A stretch of DNA of 64,000 nt from Modestobacter sp. DSM 44400 (GTDB lineage Bacteria > Actinomycetota > Actinomycetes > Mycobacteriales > Geodermatophilaceae): NCBI RefSeq assembly GCF_900107175.1, contig NZ_FNOZ01000008.1:78610-142609 (forward strand), in the 5' to 3' direction. Shown here piece by piece: positions 34,138-43,425 of the stretch (positions are counted from its first letter, which is position 1; every line of letters begins with the position of its first letter). Below the pieces are notes generated by a model, which saw only the letters and a program-made list of their open reading frames with translations, was not told where the DNA came from and ran no database searches. A program made the position numbers and the translations under genes.

Positions 34138-34350
34138 TCAGTCGGTGGGCTGGGCGGCGGCCAGGCGCTCGCGGGCCCGGTCCAGCCAGTGCCGGCACAG
34201 CTCGGCGAGCTCCTCGCCGCGCTCCCACAGCGACAGCGACTCCTCGAGTGGGAGCCCGCCCGCCTCCAGCCGACGGACCACGTCGGCGAGTTCCTCGCGC
34301 GCCTGCTCGTAGGTCTGCGTCGGCTCCTGCTTCTCAGGGGTGTCGCTCAC
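34138..34350 (-). CDS. xseB: Exodeoxyribonuclease VII small subunit
   Basis: The 70-residue product contains TYEQAREELADVVRRLEAGG then LPLEESLSLWERGEELAELC, the XseB core. GTG at 34350 is preferred because GGAGAGG is nine bases upstream; ATG at 34359 is the alternative, with that site only two bases away. It overlaps the xseA 3' end. Confidence 0.93.
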   Translation of the reverse strand: MSDTPEKQEPTQTYEQAREELADVVRRLEAGGLPLEESLSLWERGEELAELCRHWLDRARERLAAAQPTD

Positions 34351-35581
34351 GAAGCCCATCCTCTCCGGTGGCCGTCCGGTCGACGCGGACCGGGAGCCTG
34401 CCGCCGGCGACGCGGACCTGCAGCCGCTCGTCGTCGGCGACCTCAGTCGGGTTGCGGACGAGTGAGCCGTCGGCCCGCTGCACCACCGCATAGCCACGCT
34501 GCAGGGTCGCGGCGGGAGAGAGGGCGGCCACCCGGGCCCGGGCGTGCCCGAGGTCCCGCTCGGCGGAGTCGACCCGGTGGGTGAGCGTCCGGGTGGCGCG
34601 CCCGCGCAGGGCCAGGACGTCGTCGGCCCGGCCGGCGAGCAGCCGCTGCGGCTCGGCGAGCACCGGGCGGGAGCGCACCGACTCCAGCCAGCGCTCCTGC
34701 TGCTCCAGCCGGCCGGTCACCAACGAGCGGGCGCGGGCACGTAGCCCGTCGACCAGCCGGCGCTCCTCACCGATCTCGGGCACCACCCGGTGCGCGGCGT
34801 CGGTGGGGGTGGCCGCGCGGACGTCGGCCACGTGGTCGACGAGCGTGGTGTCGGTCTCGTGGCCGACGGCGGTGACCACCGGCGTACGGGTGGCGGCGAT
34901 CGCCCGCACCAGGCCCTCGTCGGAAAAGGGCAGCAGGTCCTCGACCGACCCGCCGCCACGGGCGATCACGATCACCTCGACCGCCGGGTCGGCGTCCAGC
35001 TGCCGTAGCCCGTCGATGACGCCGGCGGCCGCGGTCGGCCCCTGGACGGCGCAGTTGTGCATCGCGAACCGGACCGCCGGCCAGCGCCGCCGGGCAGTGA
35101 CCAGAACGTCGCGCTCGGCGGCGCTGTCCCGCCCGGTGATCATCCCGACGACGGCCGGGGCGAACGGCAGCGGCCGCTTCCGGACGACGTCGAAGAGTCC
35201 CTCGGCGGCCAGCAGCTGGCGGATCCGCTCGATCCGGGCAAGCAGCTCGCCCAGCCCGACGGCGCGGATCTCGGTGGCCCGCAGGCTGAAGGAGCCGCGG
35301 GCGACGTAGTAGTCCGGGCGGGCGCGGACGATGACCCGGGCACCCTCGGTGAGCACGAGACCGGGACGGTCGGCGACGTCGCGGTGGCACGTCACCGGTA
35401 CCGAGAGGTCCGCCGCAGGGTCGCGCAGGGTGAGGAAGACGGTCGCGGCGTTGCCCCGCCGGGACAACTGCGCGACCTGGCCCTCGACCCAGACCTCGCC
35501 CAGCCGGCCGATCCACTCGGCGACCTTGCGGGCGACGGTGCGCACCGGCCACGGCGACTCGGGCGAGGACGGGCTGCTCAC
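34334..35581 (-). CDS. xseA: Exodeoxyribonuclease VII large subunit
   Basis: Single-strand-specific exonuclease with XseB. The 415-residue product has an N-terminal OB-fold (LGEVWVEGQVAQLSRRGNAA) and the catalytic core with VGMITGRDSAAERDVLVTAR, VIARGGGSVEDLLPFSDEGL and GHETDTTLVDHVADVRAATP. Length is typical. The gene order xseB-xseA next to ispH is the standard actinobacterial layout. Confidence 0.96.
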   Translation of the reverse strand: MSSPSSPESPWPVRTVARKVAEWIGRLGEVWVEGQVAQLSRRGNAATVFLTLRDPAADLSVPVTCHRDVADRPGLVLTEGARVIVRARPDYYVARGSFSLRATEIRAVGLGELLARIERIRQLLAAEGLFDVVRKRPLPFAPAVVGMITGRDSAAERDVLVTARRRWPAVRFAMHNCAVQGPTAAAGVIDGLRQLDADPAVEVIVIARGGGSVEDLLPFSDEGLVRAIAATRTPVVTAVGHETDTTLVDHVADVRAATPTDAAHRVVPEIGEERRLVDGLRARARSLVTGRLEQQERWLESVRSRPVLAEPQRLLAGRADDVLALRGRATRTLTHRVDSAERDLGHARARVAALSPAATLQRGYAVVQRADGSLVRNPTEVADDERLQVRVAGGRLPVRVDRTATGEDGLRERHP

Positions 35582-35630
35582 CTTCCCGAGCCTGCCAGGT
35601 GTGCCGGCTGGACACCGCCTTGCCCCGCTG

Positions 35631-36881
35631 TCAGGCCGGCGACGAGGTGAGCTTGGTCAGCCGGTTCGACAACAGCGTCACGTACGACGCGCGGGCGCGG
35701 GTGGCCTGCTCGTACTCCAGCAGTGCCTGGACCGTCTCGGCGTCGAAGCTGCGCAGCCGCCCGCGCAGCGTCGGGATGCTGTAGCCGTCGTAGCCCTCGA
35801 CCGGCGCGGCGCCGGCGGCCTGCGAGCCCGCGAGGTCGCTGCCGCCCTCGGGCTCATCGGTGACCGCCTCCGGCGCCTGCTCCGGCGCCCGCTCGGACTC
35901 GTCGGCGGTCGTGGTGTTCGCCCCGGTCACCCCGGGGAGGGCGTCGGCGCCGGCCACGTCCGGCTGCACGACAACGGGCTCGGCGGCGCCCAGGTCGATC
36001 ACCTCGGCGGCCGCGTCGTCCAGCGCCTCGACATCCGGGGCGACGTCGCCGAGAGCCACCTCCGAGGGTGCCTCCGCGGGGCCCTGGCCCGAGGTCGTCG
36101 CCTCGGCCGCGGCCTCGGCCTCGGCCACCTCTTCGTCGGCGACGGTCGCGACAGTGTCGGCGGCCAGGTCGTCGGCCAGGTCGTCGGCGACCGTCTCCGG
36201 CAGCTCGGCGGCGAGCTCGGCGTCCACCTCGGCGGCCAGTTCGTCGACCGCCTCGGTCACGGCGTCGGCCGGTGGGTCGGCGGGCAGGTCGGCGACCTCG
36301 GCGTCGCTGAGGCCCGCACCCTCGGCCGCCAGGGTCTCGAATGCGAGGACGTCGGTGAGCGGCGCGGCGTCCGCGATGTCGTCCGCGCCGTCTGCCAGCT
36401 CCTCGAGCGCGGCGTCCAGCAGCGCGCCCTCGACCGGGGCGGCGTCGGCCAGCTCCTCGATCGCAGTCTCGACCTCCACGTCGATCACCTCGACGTCGGC
36501 CATCGCGTCCCCGAGGTCGACGATCTCGTCGCTGAGCTCGACGGTCAGGTCGTCGGCGGGGCTCTCGGCCAGGTCGACGACCCGGTCAAAGGCCGAGCTG
36601 CGCGGCGCGGGCCGGTCGCCGGGGACGGTCACCGGCGGCTCGTCCTCGTCGAAGGTGGCCATGCCGGGCTCGGACTCGCCCCACAGCCCGGTGAACACCT
36701 CGTCGCCCCGGGCGACGAGCCCGGAGTACTGCTGCTGGAGGCGCAGCGAGGTCTGCAGGGCCAGTCCGATGAGCCGCACCGGCAGGCCGGGGAGGGTCGC
36801 GGGCAGCTTGCAGGTCTCGTCCAGGACGGTGGCGACCAGTCCGGCCGCAGCACGGACGGCCTCGGGGATCTCTCGAGCCAT
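35631..36881 (-). CDS. Lipid-droplet-associated protein homologue with large acidic insert
   Basis: The N-terminus (AVRAAAGLVATVLDETCKLP, RLQQQYSGLVARGDEVFTGL) and C-terminus (YSIPTLRGRLRSFDAETVQA, LLEYEQATRARASYVTLLSN) resemble the actinobacterial lipid-droplet protein encoded between xseA and ispH in mycobacteria and Rhodococcus. Between them lie about 270 residues dominated by Asp, Glu, Ala and Val, making the protein 416 residues, roughly twice the usual size. The insert is probably disordered and highly negative. Role is inferred from family and synteny. Confidence 0.75.
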   Translation of the reverse strand: MAREIPEAVRAAAGLVATVLDETCKLPATLPGLPVRLIGLALQTSLRLQQQYSGLVARGDEVFTGLWGESEPGMATFDEDEPPVTVPGDRPAPRSSAFDRVVDLAESPADDLTVELSDEIVDLGDAMADVEVIDVEVETAIEELADAAPVEGALLDAALEELADGADDIADAAPLTDVLAFETLAAEGAGLSDAEVADLPADPPADAVTEAVDELAAEVDAELAAELPETVADDLADDLAADTVATVADEEVAEAEAAAEATTSGQGPAEAPSEVALGDVAPDVEALDDAAAEVIDLGAAEPVVVQPDVAGADALPGVTGANTTTADESERAPEQAPEAVTDEPEGGSDLAGSQAAGAAPVEGYDGYSIPTLRGRLRSFDAETVQALLEYEQATRARASYVTLLSNRLTKLTSSPA

Positions 36882-36956
36882 GGACCCCAGCGTGCCGTAC
36901 GGCGGCCCGACCGGCAGCCTGACGTGTGCCCTCGTCCCCCGGATCTCACTCGGCCC

Positions 36957-37007
36957 GCCTGCAGGGGCCCGCCGCGAGCTTGCGAGCGATGGGGGCAGGC
37001 GGGTCCT
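36957..37007 (+). repeat. Structured repeat, copy R4 (upstream of ispH)
   Basis: Same core (CGCGAGCTTGCGAGCG) and outer GCCTGC/GCAGGC stem. It is the only copy not adjacent to a stop codon: it lies in the divergent gap between the lipid-droplet gene and ispH, ending 17 bp before the ispH start. Confidence 0.75.
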
Positions 37008-37024
37008 GTCTCTACCATGGGCGC

Positions 37025-37996
37025 ATGGCTGAACCGCGCGGACGCGTCCTGCTCGCCGACCCCCGGGGGTACTGCGCCGGGGTGGACCGGGCGGTGGTCG
37101 CGGTCGAGCGTGCACTGGAGATCCACGGGGCGCCGGTGTACGTGCGCAAGCAGATCGTCCACAACAAGCACGTCGTGGCCACCCTGGAGCGCAAGGGCGC
37201 GGTGTTCGTCGAGGAGACCGACGAGGTGCCCGAGGGCGCGGTCGTCGTCTTCAGCGCCCACGGGGTGTCCCCGGCGGTGCACGAGCAGGCGCGGGAGCGG
37301 TCGCTGCGGACGATCGACGCCACCTGCCCGCTGGTGAGCAAGGTGCACATGGAGGCCAAGCGCTTCGCCAAGGACGACTACGACATCCTGCTGATCGGCC
37401 ACCGCGGGCACGAGGAGGTCGAGGGCACCGCCGGCGAGGCGCCGGCCCACATCCAGCTCGTCGACGGCGCAGAGGACATCGCCAACGTCCAGGTCCGCGA
37501 CCCGGAGAAGGTGGTCTGGCTCTCGCAGACCACCCTGTCGGTCGATGAGACGCTGGCGACGGTCGACTCGCTGAAGAACCGGTTCCCCGGGCTGCAGAGC
37601 CCGCCGAGTGACGACATCTGCTATGCCACCCAGAACCGGCAGCAGGCCGTCAAGCAGATGGCCGGCGAGTGTGACCTGGTCCTGGTCGTCGGGTCGACGA
37701 ACTCGTCGAACTCGGTGCGGCTGGTCGAGGTGGCCCTGGAAGCCGGTGCCCGTGACTCCCACCTGGTCGACTTCGCCAGCGAGATCGACGAGGCCTGGCT
37801 GGCGGGGGTCGGCACGGTCGGGGTGACCAGCGGCGCGTCGGTGCCGGAGATCCTGGTCTCGGAGGTGCTGGACTGGCTGGCCGAGCGCGGCTACCCGGAC
37901 GTGGAGACCGTCAAGGCCGCCGAGGAGCGCCTGGTGTTCGCGCTTCCGCACGAGCTCAAGCCCCGCCGCAGCGCGCTCGCCGTCGAGCCGGGCTGA
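37025..37996 (+). CDS. ispH: 4-hydroxy-3-methylbut-2-enyl diphosphate reductase
   Basis: Last step of the MEP isoprenoid pathway, an iron-sulfur enzyme. The 323-residue product has all three cluster cysteines, in [30 protein letters not shown] and [15 protein letters not shown], plus [15 protein letters not shown] and [17 protein letters not shown]. The ATG at 37025 fits the family N-terminus. Confidence 0.97.
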   Translation: MAEPRGRVLLADPRGYCAGVDRAVVAVERALEIHGAPVYVRKQIVHNKHVVATLERKGAVFVEETDEVPEGAVVVFSAHGVSPAVHEQARERSLRTIDATCPLVSKVHMEAKRFAKDDYDILLIGHRGHEEVEGTAGEAPAHIQLVDGAEDIANVQVRDPEKVVWLSQTTLSVDETLATVDSLKNRFPGLQSPPSDDICYATQNRQQAVKQMAGECDLVLVVGSTNSSNSVRLVEVALEAGARDSHLVDFASEIDEAWLAGVGTVGVTSGASVPEILVSEVLDWLAERGYPDVETVKAAEERLVFALPHELKPRRSALAVEPG

Positions 37997-38057
37997 CCGC
38001 CGCCCGAGCGCGCGGCATGCGAAACATTCCGCGCCTGCTCGGGCGGAACGGAGGAAC

Positions 38058-38117
38058 GCTCGGCGTAGCCGAGTCGTCGCAGTCCGGGCTCGGCGTAGCC
38101 GAGTCGTCGCAGTCCTG
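38058..38117. repeat. Two tandem 30-bp hairpin repeats after ispH
   Basis: Units 38058-38087 and 38088-38117 are identical over their first 28 bases and each contains CTCGGC-GTA-GCCGAG. They lie between the convergent stops of ispH and the DUF6542-like gene, just before the latter. A bidirectional terminator role is plausible. Confidence 0.8.
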
Positions 38118-38122
38118 GTGCG

Positions 38123-38752
38123 TCAGCGGCGGGCCACGAGCCGTCCGACGGCGACGACCAGCGCCGCGCCGACGCCCAGACCCATGGCCGGGAAGCCGCG
38201 GATCAGCAGCGTGGCCAGCGTGGTCAGACTGAGGGTGGCCGAGGGGGCCAGCACGATGTTGACCAGCGCGACGCCGACGAAAACCAGCGGCGGGGCGACG
38301 ACCACGCTCAGCAGGTCGCGACGGCGCACCAGCAGCGCGGCGGCCACGGAGGACGCGAACAGGGCGAGCAGTGTGATGGTGCCCAGCCCGACGCCGATGT
38401 AGGAGTCGGCGGCCGCGGCGAGCAGCGTCACCGCGAACATGCCGAACACTGCGATCGCTCCGCGGGTGCGGGGGCCGGGGACGGGGACTTCCCGGCGCGC
38501 CGGGGGGCGGGCCGAGGGACGGTCGTCGCGCTGGCCGGCCGCGGCCGACTGCGGACGGCGTGCGCCCGGAGCCCGCTCGGGACCCCGGACGGCGTCCGGG
38601 CCAGCCGGCATGCGGGGCGGTGTGGGACGGGCGGCCGGTCGGGCCTGGCCGGCCCGGTCCGTCGCCCGGCCGCGCGGCGCACTGCCGCCGGACCGTGGGG
38701 ACGGGTAACCGCGCCCGGAAGCCGAACCGGCATCGCTGCGCTCTGCGCGCAC
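38123..38752 (-). CDS. DUF6542-like integral membrane protein
   Basis: The 209-residue product has a basic Arg/Pro-rich N-terminus (1-95) followed by four hydrophobic spans (AIAVFGMFAVTLLAAAADSY, GTITLLALFASSVAAALLV, LSVVVAPPLVFVGVALVNIV, TLATLLIRGFPAMGLGVGAA). This resembles the DUF6542 family of actinobacterial membrane proteins; function unknown. The GTG at 38752 has GGGAGGA upstream; the longer frame to 39238 is not credible as coding. Confidence 0.7.
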   Translation of the reverse strand: MRAERSDAGSASGRGYPSPRSGGSAPRGRATDRAGQARPAARPTPPRMPAGPDAVRGPERAPGARRPQSAAAGQRDDRPSARPPARREVPVPGPRTRGAIAVFGMFAVTLLAAAADSYIGVGLGTITLLALFASSVAAALLVRRRDLLSVVVAPPLVFVGVALVNIVLAPSATLSLTTLATLLIRGFPAMGLGVGAALVVAVGRLVARR

Positions 38753-39101
38753 GGCGTCCTCCCGCCTCGCCTCGACAGCACTGCTCGGAGCGATGGTGCA
38801 CCTCCTGGTGGCTGGTGGGGAGCGTGAGCGCACCACCGATCGCGCCACGGTAACGGCCAGCGCTGGCAGGTAGCTGCAGGTTGCCGGGAGTGGCGAGCCA
38901 CTTCTGCTGCGCGAACCGCGCAGCCGGGACGCGTGGGACTGAGGACGTCCAGTGAGGGAAGTGCGCCCGGCGGGCGGCCGTCCCGGAATCGTGAGCCGGA
39001 GCTGCGCCGGGGAGGACCACCACACCCTTGCGAGCAGTCGGTCCAGGGCGGCGACGACCTCGGTCACGGTCACCTGGGCCACGGCGGTGCCGGAAAACGG
39101 C

Positions 39102-40274
39102 TCACCCGGTGGCGCCGTCCCGTCCGGGTGCCGCGTCGTCGGCTCCGTGGCCTCCGGCTGCGTTGGCCCCCGCACCATGGCCGCCTGCTCCGTGGACCGC
39201 GGCGCCATCGGGCACCGACCGCAGCATGCGCACCGCACCCTCCGCCGGCGCGGGCGTCGGGACCGGCGACTCTGCCACCCCGAGGTCGTCGAACCGCCGG
39301 GCGGCGACCAGCACCGAGTTCTCGTAGGAGCCGACCGTCTCGTTGTAGCGAGTCAGCGTCGAGCCCAGCGCCGCGCCGAGCCGGGTCAGGTGCCCGGACA
39401 GCGTGGTGAGCCGGGTGTGCACCGTGCGCCCCACCTCGAGCACCGCGGTGGCGTCGCGGGCGAGCCGCTCCTGCCGCCACGAGTAGGCGACGGTGCGTAG
39501 CAGTGCCAGCAGCGTGCTCGGCGTCGCGATGACCACGTCGCGGGCGAAGCCGTGCTCCAGCAGCCCCGGCTCGGCCTCCAGCGCGGTGATGAGGAAGCCG
39601 TCGGAGGGGACGAACAGCACGGTGAAGGGCGCCGCCGATCCGAACGCGGTGGGGTAGTGGCGGGCGGCGAGGGCGTCGACGTGGGTGCGCAGCTGGCGGG
39701 CGTGCTCGGCGATGCGCTGGAGCCGCACCGCCTCGTCGGTGGCCTGGACGGCCTCGATGTAGCCGGCGAAAGGGACCTTGGCGTCGACGACCACCTGCCG
39801 GCCGTCGGAGAGGGTGACCACCAGGTCAGGGCGCACCCGGGCGCCGTCGGCGGTGGTGCCACTCGGCTGCTCGACGAAGTCGCAGTGCTCGACCAGGCCG
39901 GCCACCTCGACCACCCGGCGCAGCTGGACCTCTCCCCACCGGCCCCGCACGTGCGGGGTGCGCAGCGCGGTCACCAGCGCGGCGGTCTCCTGGCGGAGCA
40001 GTGCCGAGGTCTGGCCGACGGTGCCGACCTGCTCACGCAGCTCGCCGTGGGCGGTGGCCCGGTCGCGCTCGATGCCGGCCAGCACCCGGTGCAGGTGGTC
40101 CAGTGACTCGTGCACCGGTTCCAGCGCGTCGAGCGGGGGCCGCCGGCGGCCCGACAGCGCGACGACGCCGAGGGTGACGGCGGTGGCCAGCAGCGCGCCG
40201 ATGAGGAGCCCGAGCAGCAGGGAAGCGGCGTCCATGTCCGGCAGGGTGCCGGACGGGTCCGACAGTTCCGTCAC
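39102..40274 (-). CDS. rmuC: DNA recombination protein RmuC
   Basis: RmuC limits inversions at short repeats in E. coli. The 390-residue product has an N-terminal membrane helix (LLLGLLIGALLATAVTLGVV), a coiled coil, and the RmuC nuclease-like core with VRGRWGEVQLRRVVEVAGLV, RPDLVVTLSDGRQVVVDAKV and FVPSDGFLITALEAEPGLLE. The Ala/Gly/His-rich C-terminal 45 residues are extra. The start might be the ATG 39 bases downstream. Confidence 0.92.
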   Translation of the reverse strand: MTELSDPSGTLPDMDAASLLLGLLIGALLATAVTLGVVALSGRRRPPLDALEPVHESLDHLHRVLAGIERDRATAHGELREQVGTVGQTSALLRQETAALVTALRTPHVRGRWGEVQLRRVVEVAGLVEHCDFVEQPSGTTADGARVRPDLVVTLSDGRQVVVDAKVPFAGYIEAVQATDEAVRLQRIAEHARQLRTHVDALAARHYPTAFGSAAPFTVLFVPSDGFLITALEAEPGLLEHGFARDVVIATPSTLLALLRTVAYSWRQERLARDATAVLEVGRTVHTRLTTLSGHLTRLGAALGSTLTRYNETVGSYENSVLVAARRFDDLGVAESPVPTPAPAEGAVRMLRSVPDGAAVHGAGGHGAGANAAGGHGADDAAPGRDGATG

Positions 40275-40286
40275 GCCGTCCCGGCC

Positions 40287-40351
40287 CAGGCATTGGAAGC
40301 TTTGCCCCCAGTTTTCGGTCGGCGAAGTGGGAGTAAAGCTTCCAATACCTG
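40287..40351. repeat. 65-bp inverted repeat between ogt and rmuC
   Basis: Arms 40287-40312 and 40326-40351 match at 22 of 26 positions around a 13-nt loop, with central TTGGAAGCTTT, more A+T-rich than its surroundings. It begins 1 bp beyond the ogt stop in the transcription direction, consistent with a terminator, but the base composition is unusual for this genome. Confidence 0.7.
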
Positions 40352-40352
40352 T

Positions 40353-40895
40353 TCAGGCCTCGACCGAGACCGGGACGGCGGCGTGCTCGGCCTCGTGGTC
40401 GAGCAGCCACCGCTTGACCGGCGTCCCCCAGCGGAAACCGCCCAGGCCGCCGCCGGTGGCCAGCACCCGGTGGCAGGGGACGAACAGCGCCGCGGCGTTG
40501 CGCGCGCAGGCGCCGGCGGCGGCCCGTACCGCCGCCGGGCGCCCGCACCGGGCGGCGAAGGCGGTGTAGGTGTCCGGTTGGCCGGCCGGGACGGTGCGCA
40601 GCACCTCCCAGGCGTCCTCGAGGAACGGCCCGGACCGCTGCCGCACCTCGACCTGGTCGATGGCGGTGACGTCGCCGACGACGAAGGCCTCCACCGTCTC
40701 CAGGACGGGCAGGGTGTCGGCCCGCTCCACCCAGGTGGGCCGGAGCTGGCGGTGGATCACCGGCAGCAGTTCGTCGACCTCGGCGGTCCAGCCGCTGGCG
40801 AGCACCACGTCCCTCCCCTCGGAGGTGGTCACGACGACGGTGAACGGGCCGGGCGGGGTGGGGACGGTGGCGTAACGGGCCGGCGGGTGGTTCAT
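40353..40895 (-). CDS. ogt: Methylated-DNA-protein cysteine methyltransferase
   Basis: Repairs O6-alkylguanine by suicidal transfer to cysteine. The 180-residue product contains the active-site motif PCHRV in NAAALFVPCHRVLATGGGLG and the C-terminal FRWGTPVKRWLLDHE. Its ATG overlaps the stop of the Ada-AlkA gene as ATGA, so the two repair enzymes form a coupled operon. Confidence 0.95.
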   Translation of the reverse strand: MNHPPARYATVPTPPGPFTVVVTTSEGRDVVLASGWTAEVDELLPVIHRQLRPTWVERADTLPVLETVEAFVVGDVTAIDQVEVRQRSGPFLEDAWEVLRTVPAGQPDTYTAFAARCGRPAAVRAAAGACARNAAALFVPCHRVLATGGGLGGFRWGTPVKRWLLDHEAEHAAVPVSVEA

Positions 40896-42373
40896 GGTGC
40901 GCTCCGATCGGAGGACGGGCGGCGGGTGAACAGGTCGGGGACGGCCAGCGCCCACAGGTGCATCACGGCGTAGGAGCGCCACGGCCGCCAGCGGGTCGCG
41001 GCGTCTACGTCCGAGCTGCCCAGGGTCCTCAGACTGCGGCGCAGCGCAAGGTCCCCGGGCAGCCAGACGTCGGGATCGGCGAGTCCGCGCAGCCCGACCA
41101 GCGCCGCGGTCCACGGCCCGATGCCGGGCACCGCGAGGAGGGCGCGGGTGGCCGCCTCCCGGTCGGCGCCGGGGCCGAGGTCCACCGAGCCGTCTGCCAG
41201 CGCCGCGGCCAGGGCGTGCACGGTCCGCCGCCGGGAACCGGTCAGGCCGACGGCGGTGAGGTCGGCGTCGGCCAGCGCGGCCGGCCGGGGAAAGGCGTGC
41301 GTCAGGCTGCCGATCGGCTCGGGCAGCGGCTGCCCGGCGGCGGTGACCAGCCGGGCGGTCAGGGTGCGGGCACCGGCGACCGAGACCTGCTGCCCGAGTA
41401 CCGCGCGGACGGCCAGCTCCGGGGCGTCGGGGGAGGTCGGCACCCGCCGTCCGGGGGCGCCGGCGACCAGTGCGGACAGCGCCGGGTCGGCGCCGAGCAC
41501 CTCGTCGACGGCGGTCGGGTCGGCGTCCAGGTCGAGCAGCCGGCGGCACCGTGCGACCGCCGTTCCGAGGTCGCGCAGCTCGGGAAGCTGCAGGCGGGCG
41601 GTGACCGCGCTGCCGGCGCCGGCGGAGAGCCGGACGACGGCCGGTCCGTGCGGCAGGTCGAGCACCCGGGAGAACGTCGTCCCGTCCCACTCCTCCAGAC
41701 CCGGGGTGGCGTGCGCGCCGAGGAAGAGGAGCACCTCGTCGGCGGCGAACGGGGCGCGGGCGGCCAGCCGCAGGGTCAGCCAGCCGGGGCTGCCGCCGTC
41801 CGGGCGGAGGGACGTCGGCCGCAACGCCGACGGCGTGGTGGCGAAGACCGCCTGCACGGTCTCGTTGAACTGCCGGATGCTGGCGAAGCCGGCGGCGAAG
41901 GCGATCTCGGCCATCGACAGCCGGGTGGTCTCGATGAGCAGCCGCGCGGTCTGCGCGCGCTGCGCCCGGGCCAGCGCCAGGGCGCCGACGCCGAGCTCGG
42001 CAACGAGCAGCCGGTGCAGCTGGCGCTCGGAGTACCCCAGCCGCGCGGCCAGTCCGGGGACACCGGTGCGCTCCACCTCACCGTCGGCGATGAGCCGCAT
42101 GGCGCGGGCGACGGCGTCGGCGCGCACGTCCCACTCCGGTGATCCGGGGACGGCGTCGGGGCGGCAGCGGCGGCAGGCGCGGAACCCGGCGGCCTGGGCG
42201 CCGGCCGCGGTGGGAAAGAAGGTGATGTTGTGCGCCAGCGGCGTGCGAGCCGGGCAGGAGGGGCGGCAGTAGATGCCGGTGGTGTGCACGCCGGTGAAGA
42301 ACCAGCCGTCGAAGCGCGCGTCGCGGCTGGCGACCGCCCGGTACCGGCGCTCGACGTCCACGATGTCCGGCAT
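40892..42373 (-). CDS. Ada-like regulator / AlkA 3-methyladenine DNA glycosylase fusion
   Basis: The 493-residue product combines an Ada metal-binding domain with four Cys (GIYCRPSCPARTP, FRACRRCRPDAVP), an AraC-type helix-turn-helix (LSMAEIAFAAGFASIRQFNE), an AlkA N-terminal domain and a HhH-GPD glycosylase domain (LLAVPGIGPWTAALVGLRGL, with the catalytic Asp in DVWLPGDLALRR). It lacks the second Ada methyltransferase domain, which is supplied by the adjacent ogt. It probably senses methyl phosphotriesters and activates its own operon. Confidence 0.93.
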   Translation of the reverse strand: MPDIVDVERRYRAVASRDARFDGWFFTGVHTTGIYCRPSCPARTPLAHNITFFPTAAGAQAAGFRACRRCRPDAVPGSPEWDVRADAVARAMRLIADGEVERTGVPGLAARLGYSERQLHRLLVAELGVGALALARAQRAQTARLLIETTRLSMAEIAFAAGFASIRQFNETVQAVFATTPSALRPTSLRPDGGSPGWLTLRLAARAPFAADEVLLFLGAHATPGLEEWDGTTFSRVLDLPHGPAVVRLSAGAGSAVTARLQLPELRDLGTAVARCRRLLDLDADPTAVDEVLGADPALSALVAGAPGRRVPTSPDAPELAVRAVLGQQVSVAGARTLTARLVTAAGQPLPEPIGSLTHAFPRPAALADADLTAVGLTGSRRRTVHALAAALADGSVDLGPGADREAATRALLAVPGIGPWTAALVGLRGLADPDVWLPGDLALRRSLRTLGSSDVDAATRWRPWRSYAVMHLWALAVPDLFTRRPSSDRSAP

Positions 42374-42513
42374 GCACCCAGGATGACAGCACCCGGAGTG
42401 ACCGACTGGCGGTTTTCGGACGTCGCCGTGCGGTGCCCCGTCCACCGATCGGTGGACGGCGGACCCACGGTTCGATGGTTCCGCCGCCGATGCCGCCCGG
42501 ACAGGCTCGTCTC

Positions 42514-43425
42514 ATGACGACGACAGAGGTGGTGCCCCGGCCGGCGACGGCGGCCGGCGCAGACGGGCCGGCCGTGCGGGTGCGCGGACTGGAAAAGCGG
42601 TACGGGGGCCGGGCCGTGCTCGAGGGCCTGGACCTCGAGGTGCGGCGCGGGGAGGTGTTCGCGCTGCTCGGCCCCAACGGGGCCGGCAAGACCACCACCA
42701 TCGAGGTGCTGGAGGGCGTCCGCCGCCGCGACGGCGGGGCGGTCACCGTGCTGGGTGAGGACCCGGCCCGGGCCGGTCGTGCGTGGCGGGCCCGGATCGG
42801 GGTGGTGAGCCAGGGAGAGCCGGCCGGTCAGGCGCTGAGCGTCCGGGAGACCCTGGACCACTTCGCCGCCTACACCGCGACCCCGCGCAGCACCGCCGAT
42901 CTGTTGGACGCCGTGGGGCTGACCGATCAGGCCGGCACCCGGGTCGGCCGGCTCTCCGGTGGCCAGCAGCGCAGGCTCGCCGTGGCCCTCGGCGTGCAGG
43001 GCCGCCCGGACCTGGTGTTCCTCGACGAGCCGACGACCGGCATGGACCCGGTCGCCCGTCGGCAGTTCTGGGAGCTGGTCCGGAACCTGCGCGCCGGAGG
43101 CACCACGGTGCTGCTCACCACCCACTACCTGGACGAGGCCGCGGAGCTCGCCGACCGGGTCGGCGTGGTCTCCGGCGGCCGGCTGGTCGAGGTCGGCGCA
43201 CCGGATGAGCTCGGTGCCGCGCTGCGCAGGGTCGCCACGGTCAGCTGGACCGAGGCCGGCGCCCGCCGCCAGGTGCGCACCGATGCGCCGGCCGCGGTGC
43301 TCCGCGACCTGCTCGCCGTCGCGCCCTCCGAGGTCCCCGGCCTCACCGTCACCAGCCCCGGCCTGGAGGACGTTTACCTCCAGCTCGTCGGCGCCGTCCC
43401 CACCACCGCAGGAGGAACCCGATGA
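42514..43425 (+). CDS. ABC transporter ATP-binding protein (DrrA-like)
   Basis: The 303-residue product has Walker A GPNGAGKTT, signature LSGGQQRR, Walker B DLVFLDEPTTGMD and switch His in TTHYLDEAAEL, with the C-terminal extension typical of drug-export ABC-2 systems. Its stop overlaps the permease start. It is divergent from the Ada-AlkA gene. Confidence 0.93.
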   Translation: MTTTEVVPRPATAAGADGPAVRVRGLEKRYGGRAVLEGLDLEVRRGEVFALLGPNGAGKTTTIEVLEGVRRRDGGAVTVLGEDPARAGRAWRARIGVVSQGEPAGQALSVRETLDHFAAYTATPRSTADLLDAVGLTDQAGTRVGRLSGGQQRRLAVALGVQGRPDLVFLDEPTTGMDPVARRQFWELVRNLRAGGTTVLLTTHYLDEAAELADRVGVVSGGRLVEVGAPDELGAALRRVATVSWTEAGARRQVRTDAPAAVLRDLLAVAPSEVPGLTVTSPGLEDVYLQLVGAVPTTAGGTR

